Source of the DNA: an uncultured Amaricoccus sp.
Lineage (GTDB): Bacteria; Pseudomonadota; Alphaproteobacteria; Rhodobacterales; Rhodobacteraceae
Length of the DNA stretch: 23,591 nt
Assembly: GCF_937891315.1 (NCBI RefSeq)
Contig: NZ_CALAGI010000174.1
Location: 1 to 23,591 of the forward strand
Direction of reading: 5' to 3'
Shown: one piece after another, positions 6,654-16,275 of the stretch
Position numbering within the stretch: the first letter of the stretch is position 1
Layout: each line of letters begins with the position of its first letter
The notes under the pieces: model-generated
The model's input: the letters and a program-made list of their open reading frames with translations, nothing else
Told to the model about the DNA's origin: nothing
Databases searched by the model: none
Program-made: the position numbers and the translations under genes

Positions 6654-7724
6654 ATGCCGATTTCCCGCGACGCCGTCCTCTCCGCGCTCCAGGGCGTGAC
6701 GCTGCCCGGATCGGGCCGCGGCCTCGTCGAAGCGGATCTCGTGCGCGCCCTGACCATCGAGGCGGACAGGGTGCGCTTCGTGCTGGAGGTCGATCCCGCC
6801 CAGGGCGCCGCGCTCGAGCCGGTCCGCGTCGCCGCCGAGGCGGCGGTCGCCGCCCTGCCCGGGGTCGCCGCGGTCTCGGCCCTGCTGACCGCGCACGGCC
6901 CGGCGCCGAAGACGCCCAACCTGCGCATCGGACGCCATCCGACGCCACAGGCCGGCCCCGCCGACGTGCCGGGGGTCAAGCGCATCATCGCCGTCGCCTC
7001 GGGCAAGGGCGGGGTCGGCAAATCCACCGTCGCCGCGAATCTCGCCGTCGCGCTGGCGCTGGAGGGCAAGGCCGTCGGCCTTCTCGACGCCGATATCCAC
7101 GGGCCAAGTCAGCCGCGGATGATGGGCGTTAACCAGAAGCCGAAATCGCCGGACGGCAAGACCATCATTCCGCTCCGGAGCCACGGCGTCACATTGATGT
7201 CGATCGGCCTGATGCTGAAGGAGGGCGAGGCGGTCATCTGGCGCGGCCCGATGCTGATGGGCGCGCTGCAACAGATGATGGGCCAGGTCGCCTGGGGCGA
7301 ACTCGACGCCCTGATCATCGACCTGCCGCCAGGCACCGGCGACGTGCAGCTGACGCTCAGCCAGCGCTACCATCTCGCGGGCGCGATCATCGTCTCGACC
7401 CCGCAGGACGTCGCACTGCTCGACGCGCGCAAGGCATTGGACATGTTCGAGAAGATGAGGATCCCGGTGCTCGGCCTGATCGAGAACATGTCCGCCTACA
7501 TCTGCCCGAACTGCGGCCACGAGGCGCATATCTTCGGCCATGGCGGCGCGCGGGCGGAGGCGGCGCGGCTCGGCCTGCCGTTCCTCGGCGAGATCCCGCT
7601 CGACATCGCCATCCGCGTCTCCGGCGACGCCGGCGTGCCGGTGGTCGCCGCGCGTCCCGACGGCCCCGAGGCGCGGGCGTTCAGGGCCCTTGTCCGGCGG
7701 CTGATCGAGGGCGGGATCGTCTGA
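6654..7724 (+). CDS. mrp: Mrp/ApbC/NBP35-family iron-sulfur cluster carrier ATPase
   Basis: This 356-residue cytosolic P-loop ATPase is of the family that binds and transfers Fe-S clusters to target enzymes. Residues 1-80 form a DUF59/MIP18-like domain, which is the usual N-terminal fusion. The deviant Walker A SGKGGVGKST lies at 116-125, followed by LLDADIHGPSQPRMMG, the switch/Walker B region LIIDLPPGTGD, and the cluster-binding CPNC motif (Cys284 and Cys287) in ENMSAYICPNCGHEAHIFG. I chose the ATG at 6654 (MPISRDAV) because the family aligns from there; an upstream in-frame ATG at 6549 adds 35 proline/arginine-rich residues without family support. No strong Shine-Dalgarno is visible. It appears monocistronic, and its clients in this window could include the Fe-S-containing formate dehydrogenase (inference only). 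Confidence 0.94.
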   Translation: MPISRDAVLSALQGVTLPGSGRGLVEADLVRALTIEADRVRFVLEVDPAQGAALEPVRVAAEAAVAALPGVAAVSALLTAHGPAPKTPNLRIGRHPTPQAGPADVPGVKRIIAVASGKGGVGKSTVAANLAVALALEGKAVGLLDADIHGPSQPRMMGVNQKPKSPDGKTIIPLRSHGVTLMSIGLMLKEGEAVIWRGPMLMGALQQMMGQVAWGELDALIIDLPPGTGDVQLTLSQRYHLAGAIIVSTPQDVALLDARKALDMFEKMRIPVLGLIENMSAYICPNCGHEAHIFGHGGARAEAARLGLPFLGEIPLDIAIRVSGDAGVPVVAARPDGPEARAFRALVRRLIEGGIV

Positions 7725-7825
7725 ACCAAGCTTGACTTCACAAGGTCGTTTGCCCACCACGGTCATGCCATCAGCCGGAACGGCGTCGGCCGGAAGTTGT
7801 TGAGAGATAAACGGGAGAGAGTTCA

Positions 7826-9013
7826 ATGAAGCGCATTCTACTGGTCACGGGCGCCTGCTTGTCCCTCGCCGGCGCGGCTTCGGCCGAACCGGTCAATGTC
7901 GGCGTCATCCTCGGTTTCACCGGCCCGCTGGAGACGATCACGCCCGGCATGGCGGCGAGCGCGGAACTGGCCTTCAAGGAGGCGTCGGCGTCCGGCAAGC
8001 TGCCCGGTGGCGCCACACTGAACCCGGTCAGGGCCGACAGCACCTGTGTCGACGCCGCCGCCGCGACCACCGCGGCCACCAATCTCGTCACCGGCGAGGC
8101 TGTGGTGGCGATCATGGGCGCCGACTGCTCCGGCGTGACGACGGCGATCGCGAACAATGTCGCGATCCCGAACGGCGTGGTGATGATCTCGCCCTCGGCC
8201 ACCTCGCCGGCGCTCTCGACCCTCGCCGACGACGGCTATTTCTTCCGCACCGCCCCCTCGGACGCGCGCCAGGGCGAAATCCTCGCCAATATCGTGCATG
8301 AAAAGGGCATCGCGAAGGTCGCGGTGACCTTCACCAACAACGACTATGGCAAGGGCCTCGCCGACAGCTTCGCCGCCGCCTTCGAGGGTCTCGGCGGCAA
8401 GGTCGCGATCTCGGCCGCGCATGAGGACGGCAAGGCCGACTATTCCGCCGAGGTCGCCGCGCTGCAGGCCTCCGGCGCCGACACGCTCATGGTCTTCGGC
8501 TATGTCGACCAGGGCGGCGTCGGCATCGTTCAGGCCTCGCTCGATTCCGGCGCCTTCGAGAGCTTCGTCTTCGGCGACGGCATGTATGGCCAGAGCCTGA
8601 TCGACAAGATCGGCGCCGAAATCAATGGCAAGGTCATCGGCACCCTTCCCGGCGTCGAGGGCGAGGCCGCCGACCGCTTCGCCGCGCTCGCCAAGGCAAA
8701 CGGCATGGACCCGACCGGCACCTATGTCCCCGAGAGCTACGACGCCGCCGCGCTGATCGCCCTCGCCATGGCCGCGAACGGCTCGACCGAACGCGCCGGG
8801 CTCCGCGACAAGGTGCTGGAGGTGGCGAACGCGCCCGGCGAGAAGATCAACGCCGGGGAACTCGCCAAGGGCATCGAGCTCGCGGCCGCCGGCACCGATA
8901 TCGACTATGTCGGTGCGACCGGCGTCGAACTCATCGGGCCGGGCGAGGCCCAGGGCTCGTACCGCGTCTACGAGATCGAGGACGGCGCGGCCAGGACCCT
9001 CGGGTACCGCTGA
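7826..9013 (+). CDS. Branched-chain amino acid-type ABC transporter, periplasmic substrate-binding protein
   Basis: A 395-residue type I periplasmic binding protein (LivK-like, Peripla_BP_6). Residues 1-20 form a signal peptide with cleavage at ASA/EP, leading into VNVGVILGFTGPLETITPG, the usual first strand and substrate loop. A likely disulfide pair is Cys74 and Cys101. ISPSATSPALS and FFRTAPSDARQGE are family hallmarks for ligand contact and inter-lobe hinge. The ligand cannot be named from sequence: this family binds branched amino acids, amides, short-chain acids and aromatics. A good ribosome site (GGGAGAGAG, 6-8 nt) precedes the ATG. livG follows after 22 nt, but the permeases and second ATPase are about 10.6 kb away on the same strand. 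Cys11 does not sit in a good lipobox. Confidence 0.93.
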   Translation: MKRILLVTGACLSLAGAASAEPVNVGVILGFTGPLETITPGMAASAELAFKEASASGKLPGGATLNPVRADSTCVDAAAATTAATNLVTGEAVVAIMGADCSGVTTAIANNVAIPNGVVMISPSATSPALSTLADDGYFFRTAPSDARQGEILANIVHEKGIAKVAVTFTNNDYGKGLADSFAAAFEGLGGKVAISAAHEDGKADYSAEVAALQASGADTLMVFGYVDQGGVGIVQASLDSGAFESFVFGDGMYGQSLIDKIGAEINGKVIGTLPGVEGEAADRFAALAKANGMDPTGTYVPESYDAAALIALAMAANGSTERAGLRDKVLEVANAPGEKINAGELAKGIELAAAGTDIDYVGATGVELIGPGEAQGSYRVYEIEDGAARTLGYR

Positions 9014-9035
9014 CCTCCTCGCGGCGCTTGGCGGC

Positions 9036-9833
9036 ATGATCCGGGTCGAGGATCTCCATATGCGATTTGGCGGCATCCACGCGGTGGATGGCGCCTCGAT
9101 CGCGATCGCCAAGGGCTCGATCACCGGGCTGATCGGCCCGAACGGCGCCGGCAAGACCACGCTCTTCAACGTGGTCGCCGGTCATTTCACGCCGACCTCC
9201 GGCCATATCTGGCTGGATGGCGAGGAGATCACCGGCCTGCCGCCGCACGAACTGTTTCACAAGGGCCTGCTCCGCACCTTCCAGATCGCGCACGAGTTCG
9301 GCACGCTGAGCGTCCGCGAGAACCTGATGATGGTGCCCCCCGAACAGCCGGGCGAACGGCTGTGGGACGCCTGGTTCCGGGGCGGCGTCGTGCGCGCCCG
9401 CGAGGCCGAAGTGCGGCGCCGGGCGGACGAGGTGCTGGATTTCCTCGAAATCGGCCATGTCGCGGACGAGTATGCCGGCAACCTCTCCGGCGGGCAGAAG
9501 AAGCTGCTGGAGCTTGGCCGGACGATGATGGTCGATGCCAAGATCGTCTTTCTCGACGAGGTCGGCGCCGGGGTGAACCGCACGCTGCTCAACACCATCG
9601 CCGACGCCATCCTGCGGCTGAACCGCGAGCGCGGCTATACCTTCTGCCTGATCGAGCATGACATGGACTTCATCGCGCGCCTCTGCGATCCGGTGATCGT
9701 CATGGCCGAGGGTCGCGTGCTGACGGTCGGCTCCCCGACCGAGGTCACGAAGAACGAGGCTGTCATCGAGGCCTATCTCGGCCGCGGCCTGAAGAACCGC
9801 CCGGCGCGCCGACGCGACCCCGCGCATCCCTGA
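9036..9833 (+). CDS. livG: Branched-chain amino acid-type ABC transporter ATP-binding protein, LivG type
   Basis: This 265-residue ATPase energises the Liv-type importer. It shows Walker A GPNGAGKT (34-41), the Q-loop region RTFQIAHEFG, signature LSGGQKK (about 150), Walker B VFLDE and the H-loop LIEHDMDF. The LivG type is recognised by the longer insert between Walker A and signature and the C-terminal EVTKNEAVIEAYLG tail. The D-loop side is unusual: LDEVGAGVN replaces the common LDEPxAGLN. I chose the ATG at 9036 (MIRVEDLHMRFGG), where ABC domains begin, over the upstream frame that overlaps the binding protein gene. The ribosome site is weak. It is co-transcribed with the preceding binding protein. 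Its partner LivF and the permeases are at 20476-23500. Confidence 0.93.
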   Translation: MIRVEDLHMRFGGIHAVDGASIAIAKGSITGLIGPNGAGKTTLFNVVAGHFTPTSGHIWLDGEEITGLPPHELFHKGLLRTFQIAHEFGTLSVRENLMMVPPEQPGERLWDAWFRGGVVRAREAEVRRRADEVLDFLEIGHVADEYAGNLSGGQKKLLELGRTMMVDAKIVFLDEVGAGVNRTLLNTIADAILRLNRERGYTFCLIEHDMDFIARLCDPVIVMAEGRVLTVGSPTEVTKNEAVIEAYLGRGLKNRPARRRDPAHP

Positions 9834-10036
9834 TCGCGACCCGCGCCGCTTCAGACTCCGCTTCCAATACGAAATCCGTTGATTGCTTCGCCTTCGCCTT
9901 TCACCGCCCGGACCTCGCGCAGCCGCCCAAGGCGGCGCCCTGTCAGTGTTACCGCCGCCCGCCTGCGCCATCCGGGTGATCCGCGTCGATTATGGCCGTC
10001 GGTTGCCAATCTCGCGGGCGCCGCGTGTCGTGAATA

Positions 10037-12103
<2,067 letters not shown>

Positions 12104-12140
12104 CGCAGTCCATTCATCAAGGGATCGCTCCGCCCGAGCG

Positions 12141-12171
12141 TGTCACGTCGATAGCCTGTCACGTCGATAGC
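12141..12171. repeat. Tandem 15-nt direct repeat between nadE and the aldo/keto reductase gene
   Basis: The sequence TGTCACGTCGATAGC occurs at 12141-12155 and again at 12157-12171, one base apart (16-bp period). It lies 38 nt upstream of the nadE start and 110 nt upstream of the reductase start, in the 177-bp divergent promoter region. Two same-face sites 16 bp apart are less than two helical turns. It could be a paired regulator site or a slippage duplication. Confidence 0.75.
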
Positions 12172-12280
12172 AGGCGCGCCACGGTTGCGCGAGCTTCGTC
12201 GCGCTCGCAATCCCTTGATCCCGCCGGCCGGATCACGCAAGCCTCTGCCCCGCGCGACGCCGGACCGAAGGAGCCATCCC

Positions 12281-13324
12281 TTGCGATACACGACTCTTGG
12301 ACGGACCGAGCTCCGGGTCTCGAACTTCTGCCTCGGCACCATGACCTGGGGCACCCAGAACAGCGACGCCGAGGCTTTCCAGCAGATCGACTACGCGCTG
12401 GATCAGGGCGTCAATTTTCTCGACACCGCCGAGATGTATCCGACGACACCGCTGTCGGCCGGGACCAGCGGCGAGACCGAGCGGATCATCGGCCGATGGT
12501 TCGCGAAGACCGGGCGGCGCGAGGAGGTGGTGCTCGCGACCAAGATCGTCGGCGCGGGCAACCGGACCGCTGGCCGGGACGGCGCGCCGATCGGGCCGGC
12601 GACGCTGCGCCTCGCCCTGGACGACAGCCTCCGCCGCCTCGGCACCGACCGGGTCGATCTCTATCAACTGCACTGGCCGAACCGCGGCTCCTATCATTTC
12701 CGCCGCGACTGGACCTTCGCACCTGAGGAGCAGCCGCGCGGCCAGGCGGAGGAGATGCTCGCCATCCTCGAAACGCTCGGTGAACTCACGCGCGAGGGCA
12801 AGATTCGCGCCGTCGGCCTCTCCAACGAAAGCGCCTGGGGCACCGCGACCTATCTGCGGCTCGCCGAGGCGCATGGCCTGCCGCGCATCGCGTCGATCCA
12901 GAACGAATACAGTCTGATGTGCCGCTCCTTCGATCTCGATCTCGCCGAACTCTGCCACCATGAGGATGTCGGACTGCTCGCCTATTCACCGCTCGCCGCT
13001 GGCCTTCTCACCGGCAAGTACGCGGGTGGCGCTCGCCCGGCCGGATCGCGGGCCACGATCAACGGCGATCTCGGCGGGCGGATCTCGGTTCATTCCGAGC
13101 CGGTGGCCGAGGCCTATGTCGCGATCGCCCGCCGCCACGGGCTCGACCCCGCTCAAATGGCGCTGGCCTTCGCCGCCGCGCGCCCCTTCATGGCCTCGGT
13201 CATCATAGGCGCGACCAGCATGGAGCAGTTGCGCACCGATCTCGGCGCCGCCGATGTCACTCTCCCGGCGGAGGTCTTGCGCGATATCGCGGCGCTGCGT
13301 CGCCGCCATCCGCGGCCGCTGTAG
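12281..13324 (+). CDS. Aldo/keto reductase (Tas-like), TTG start
   Basis: A 347-residue NADPH-dependent aldo/keto reductase with the AKR barrel and complete catalytic tetrad: Asp48 and Tyr53 (NFLDTAEMY), Lys88 (VLATKIVG) and His131 (LYQLHWPN). The GLSNESAWG segment and C-terminal SVIIGATSMEQLRTDL (NADP-binding) fit. The nearest known relative by layout is E. coli Tas. The substrate is unknown. The start is decided by a clear AAGGAG site (12268-12273) 7 nt before TTG at 12281, giving MRYTTLGRTELRVS, the standard N-terminus; no ATG or GTG fits as well, and the longer ORF reads through junk upstream. It is probably monocistronic; the MerR promoter begins just after its stop. Confidence 0.92.
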   Translation: MRYTTLGRTELRVSNFCLGTMTWGTQNSDAEAFQQIDYALDQGVNFLDTAEMYPTTPLSAGTSGETERIIGRWFAKTGRREEVVLATKIVGAGNRTAGRDGAPIGPATLRLALDDSLRRLGTDRVDLYQLHWPNRGSYHFRRDWTFAPEEQPRGQAEEMLAILETLGELTREGKIRAVGLSNESAWGTATYLRLAEAHGLPRIASIQNEYSLMCRSFDLDLAELCHHEDVGLLAYSPLAAGLLTGKYAGGARPAGSRATINGDLGGRISVHSEPVAEAYVAIARRHGLDPAQMALAFAAARPFMASVIIGATSMEQLRTDLGAADVTLPAEVLRDIAALRRRHPRPL

Positions 13325-13326
13325 GA

Positions 13327-13372
13327 TGACGTCGCGTCACCTTGACGTAAACGTCAAGCGCGGCGATTGAAT
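13327..13372 (+). promoter_or_regulatory. MerR-type operator-promoter of the acyl-CoA degradation operon
   Basis: A perfect 18-bp palindrome CTTGACGT-AA-ACGTCAAG (13341-13358) covers a -35 hexamer TTGACG (13342-13347). A -10 candidate TTGAAT (13367-13372) follows after a 19-bp spacer, the over-long spacing typical of promoters activated by MerR-family proteins. A second inverted repeat TGACG-TCG-CGTCA (13327-13339) lies directly upstream. The palindrome resembles sites reported for LiuR, the MerR-family regulator of branched-chain amino acid/acyl-CoA catabolism. The MerR gene starts 56 nt downstream of the -10, so autoregulation is likely. Confidence 0.72.
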
Positions 13373-13427
13373 CGACTCAAGGTTGCGTCCATGGTGCCCG
13401 GACGCGAAGGCTTGGGAGGATGCGCGC

Positions 13428-13841
13428 ATGGCGGATCGGATCTGGTCCATCACCGAGATGTGCGCCGACTTCGGCGTGACACCGCGAACCCTGCGCTTCT
13501 ACGAGGGCAAGGAACTGGTCTTTCCCATGCGCGAGGGACAGAGGCGCCTCTATACCCGCCGTTGTCGCGCCCGGCTGAAGCTGATCCTGCGCGGCAAGCG
13601 GTTCGGCTTCAGCCTCGAGGACATTCGCCAGCTCCTCAATCTCTACGATATCGGCGACCAGCAGGTCACCCAGATCGCCCGTACCTACCGCCTCGGCGAG
13701 GAGCGGCTGGGCGCCATGATCGCGCAGCGCGATGAACTCAACGAGGCGATCGCCGATCTCGAGCGCCAGTTGCGCTGGGGCGAGCAGGTGCTGGCGGGCG
13801 CCGGACTGCCCGCCGCCCCCCTGACCGAAGCCGCGCCCTGA
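13428..13841 (+). CDS. MerR-family transcriptional regulator (LiuR-like)
   Basis: A 137-residue DNA-binding protein. Residues 7-27 (SITEMCADFGVTPRTLRFYEG) are the winged HTH of the MerR family, followed by the wing (REGQRRLYTRRCRARLKLIL) and the second helix pair (RGKRFGFSLEDIRQLLNLYD). Residues 85-125 form a dimerisation coiled coil (LGAMIAQRDELNEAIADLERQL). It lacks the paired C-terminal cysteines of metal-sensing or redox-sensing MerR proteins, so a CoA-ester or other organic effector is more likely. GGAGG 8 nt before the ATG at 13428 sets the start. It lies 14 nt upstream of the acyl-CoA dehydrogenase and downstream of a palindrome it probably binds. LiuR of proteobacteria is its likely relative by context, not by a database match. 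Confidence 0.88.
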   Translation: MADRIWSITEMCADFGVTPRTLRFYEGKELVFPMREGQRRLYTRRCRARLKLILRGKRFGFSLEDIRQLLNLYDIGDQQVTQIARTYRLGEERLGAMIAQRDELNEAIADLERQLRWGEQVLAGAGLPAAPLTEAAP

Positions 13842-13855
13842 CCGAAAGAAGACCT

Positions 13856-15613
13856 ATGGCCAGCTATACCCCTCCCCTCGGCGACCTCGCCTTTGTCCTG
13901 CATGACGTGCTGGCGGTCCAGGACAGCGCGATCCCCGGCTATGCCGACCTTGACCGCGACACCACGGCCGCGATCCTCGAAGAGGCGGGCAAGATCGCGG
14001 CGGAGGTGCTGGCGCCGGTCAACAGCATCGGCGACCGCGAAGGCTGCCGGCTGGAGAACGGCGTGGTGCGGACGCCCGCCGGCTTCAAGGCCGCCTATGA
14101 CACGGCGCGGGCGGGGGGCTGGACCGGGCTCGATCTCGATCCCGACTTCGGCGGCCAGGGCATGCCGCATCTTCTGAACACCGCCGTCGGCGAGATGCAC
14201 GCCGCCGCCAACATGGCGCTCAACATGTACTGGGGCCTGACGCATGGCGCCTATAACGCCATCCACGCCCACGGCTCGGCGGAGCAGAAGCGGACCTATC
14301 TGCCGCGCATGGTCGCAGGCGACTGGACCGGCACGATGAACCTGACGGAGCCGCATTGCGGCACCGACCTCGGCCTCCTGCGCACCCGCGCCGAGCCGGA
14401 CGGCGCGGCCTATCGGATCACCGGGCAGAAGATCTTCATCTCGGCCGGCGAGCATGATCTGGCGGACAATATCATCCATCTGGCGCTGGCCCGGATCAGC
14501 GGCGCGCCGGCCGGGGTGAAGGGCATCTCGCTCTTCATCGTGCCGAAATACCTCGTGAACCCGGACGGCACGCTCGGCGCCCGCAACGCCGTCGCCTGCG
14601 GCAAGCTCGAGGAGAAGATGGGCATCCACGGCAATGCCACCTGCGTCATGAATTACGACGGCGCGACCGGCTTTCTCGTCGGCGAGCCGCACAAGGGCCT
14701 GCGCGCGATGTTCACCATGATGAACGAGGCGCGGCTGTCGGTCGGCGTGCAGGGCCTCGCCCAGGCCGCCGCCGCCTGCCAGGGCGCGGCGGCCTATGCC
14801 CGCGACCGGCTGCAGGGCCGCGCGGTGACGGGGCCGGAAAACCCCGCCGGCCCGGCCGATCCGCTGATCGTCCATCCGGATGTGCGGCGCGCGCTGATGG
14901 ACCAGCGCGCCTTCGTCGAGGGTGGGCGGGCCTTCATGCTCTGGGTCTCGGTGCTGATCGACCAGCATGCGCGCACCGCCGACGCGGCCGCCGAGGGGCT
15001 GGTCTCGCTGCTCACCCCGGTGGTCAAGGGCTTCCTGACCGACAAGGGTTTCGAGGCGACGGTCCAGGCGCAGCAGGTCTTCGGCGGTCACGGCTATACC
15101 GAGGACTGGCCGGCGAGCCAGTTCGTGCGCGACGCCCGCATCGCCATGATCTACGAGGGCACGAACGGCGTGCAGGCGCTCGATCTCGTCGGCCGCAAGC
15201 TCGGCCAGGACGGTGGCAGGCACATGATGGCCTTTTTCGAGATCGTGAAGGGCTTCCTGCGCGAGAATGACGGCGACCCGGTGCTCAAGGCCGATTTCCT
15301 CGATCCGCTGAAGGCCGCTTCCAAGGATCTGCAAGCCGCGACGATGTATTTCGCGCAGACCGGCCTCAAGGATCCGAACGCGGCGCTGGCCGGCTCGACG
15401 GATTTCCTGCATCTCTTCGGCCATGTCTGCCTCGGCCTGATGTGGGCGCGGATGGCCCGGGCGGCGATCGGGCGGGACGACGATTTTCACCGTGCGAAGC
15501 TCGCCACCGGGCGCTACTACATGGCGCGGCTGCTGCCGGAGACGGCGCTGCGCCTCGTCCGCATCCAGTCCGGCGCCGAACCCGTGATGGCTCTGCCGGC
15601 CGAGGCATTCTGA
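13856..15613 (+). CDS. Acyl-CoA dehydrogenase with extended C-terminal domain (DmdC/FadE-like)
   Basis: A 585-residue FAD flavoprotein making the alpha,beta double bond in an acyl-CoA. It has the N-terminal helical domain, the beta-domain motif MNLTEPHCGTDLG (161-173), the C-terminal four-helix domain with VFGGHGYTEDWPASQFVRDARI (409-430), and the catalytic Glu434 in IYEGTNGVQALDL. A C-terminal extension of about 130 residues (from about 455, including PNAALAGSTDFLHLFGHV) defines the long subfamily that includes DmdC, the methylmercaptopropionyl-CoA dehydrogenase. As I recall, the DmdC catalytic residue is Glu435, almost the same position. Context with thiolase and FadB favours straight-chain acyl-CoA oxidation, so DMSP breakdown is only one option. 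It begins 14 nt after the MerR gene. Confidence 0.92.
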   Translation: MASYTPPLGDLAFVLHDVLAVQDSAIPGYADLDRDTTAAILEEAGKIAAEVLAPVNSIGDREGCRLENGVVRTPAGFKAAYDTARAGGWTGLDLDPDFGGQGMPHLLNTAVGEMHAAANMALNMYWGLTHGAYNAIHAHGSAEQKRTYLPRMVAGDWTGTMNLTEPHCGTDLGLLRTRAEPDGAAYRITGQKIFISAGEHDLADNIIHLALARISGAPAGVKGISLFIVPKYLVNPDGTLGARNAVACGKLEEKMGIHGNATCVMNYDGATGFLVGEPHKGLRAMFTMMNEARLSVGVQGLAQAAAACQGAAAYARDRLQGRAVTGPENPAGPADPLIVHPDVRRALMDQRAFVEGGRAFMLWVSVLIDQHARTADAAAEGLVSLLTPVVKGFLTDKGFEATVQAQQVFGGHGYTEDWPASQFVRDARIAMIYEGTNGVQALDLVGRKLGQDGGRHMMAFFEIVKGFLRENDGDPVLKADFLDPLKAASKDLQAATMYFAQTGLKDPNAALAGSTDFLHLFGHVCLGLMWARMARAAIGRDDDFHRAKLATGRYYMARLLPETALRLVRIQSGAEPVMALPAEAF

Positions 15614-15630
15614 GCGAAGGAGACCCGCGC

Positions 15631-16263
15631 ATGGCCGAATACCAGCTCCATTGCTTCGCGCAGTCGGGCAATTCCTACAAGCCGGCGCTGTTGCTGGCGC
15701 TGGCCGGTGCCGACTGGGAGCCGCTCTGGGTCGATTTCTTCAACGGCGGCACCAAGACGCCGGAATATCTGGCGCTGAACGAGATGGGCGAGGCGCCGCT
15801 GCTGGTGCATGGCGACCTCAGGCTGAGCCAGTCCGGGGTGATCCTCGACTATCTCTCGCAGCGCTTCCGCGACTTCGCGCCGAAGTCCGAGGCCGAGCGC
15901 CGCGAGGTGCTGCGCTGGACGCTGTGGGACAACCACAAGCTGACGAGCTATATCGCCACCCTGCGCTTCATGCGCGCCCTGATGCCGGCGGAAAAGCGCG
16001 ACCCCGCGGTCATCGCCTTCTTCGACGGGCGGGCGCGGACCGCGCTCAAGGTGCTCGACAGCCACCTCTCGGCGCGCGACTGGATCGCCGCCGACCGGAT
16101 CACCACCGCCGACCTGGGCGCGGTCGGCTATCTCTATTTCCCCGACGAATTCGCCATCGACCTCGCCGCCTATCCCAATATCGAGCGCTGGCGCGCCGCG
16201 ATCGCCGCCCTGCCGGGCTGGAAGCACCCCTACGAACTGATGCCGGGGCACCCCCGCGGCTGA
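15631..16263 (+). CDS. Glutathione S-transferase family protein
   Basis: A 210-residue cytosolic GST-fold protein. The N-terminal thioredoxin-like domain covers about 1-80, with QSGNSYKPALLLALAG (11-26) at the catalytic position, where Ser12 or Ser15 is the candidate thiol activator. The cis-proline is Pro56 (MGEAPLL), and LSQSGVILDYLSQRF carries the glutathione gamma-glutamyl contact. The all-alpha C-terminal domain (about 90-205) includes DWIAADRITTADLGAVGYLYF, with the conserved N-capping-type TTADL. GAAGGAG 8 nt upstream sets the ATG at 15631, which lies only 17 nt past the dehydrogenase stop, so it is in the operon. A GST in a beta-oxidation operon is not needed for the pathway. It may detoxify electrophilic enoyl-CoA-derived species or use a glutathione thioester (inference). 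Confidence 0.9.
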   Translation: MAEYQLHCFAQSGNSYKPALLLALAGADWEPLWVDFFNGGTKTPEYLALNEMGEAPLLVHGDLRLSQSGVILDYLSQRFRDFAPKSEAERREVLRWTLWDNHKLTSYIATLRFMRALMPAEKRDPAVIAFFDGRARTALKVLDSHLSARDWIAADRITTADLGAVGYLYFPDEFAIDLAAYPNIERWRAAIAALPGWKHPYELMPGHPRG

Positions 16264-16275
16264 AGGAGAGCCACC

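Noticed and set aside
7731..7744. A CTTGAC half-site upstream of the binding protein gene that matches half of the MerR palindrome.
   Set aside because: The second half (GTCAAG) is missing at the right distance, so it is not a usable operator match; no -10 fits the TTGACT as a promoter.
9922..9936. GCCGCC-CAA-GGCGGC stem between livG and nadE as a bidirectional terminator.
   Set aside because: It has only a 6-bp GC stem with a 3-nt loop and no T-run on either strand.
7838..9971. Long minus-strand open frames over the binding protein and livG genes.
   Set aside because: The real plus-strand genes have signal peptide and ABC motifs; the reverse translations are His/Asp/Gly/Arg-rich shadows.
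12189..12208. GCGAGC...GCTCGC inverted repeat upstream of the aldo/keto reductase.
   Set aside because: It is a short 6-bp stem with an 8-nt loop in GC-rich sequence, not distinguishable from chance.
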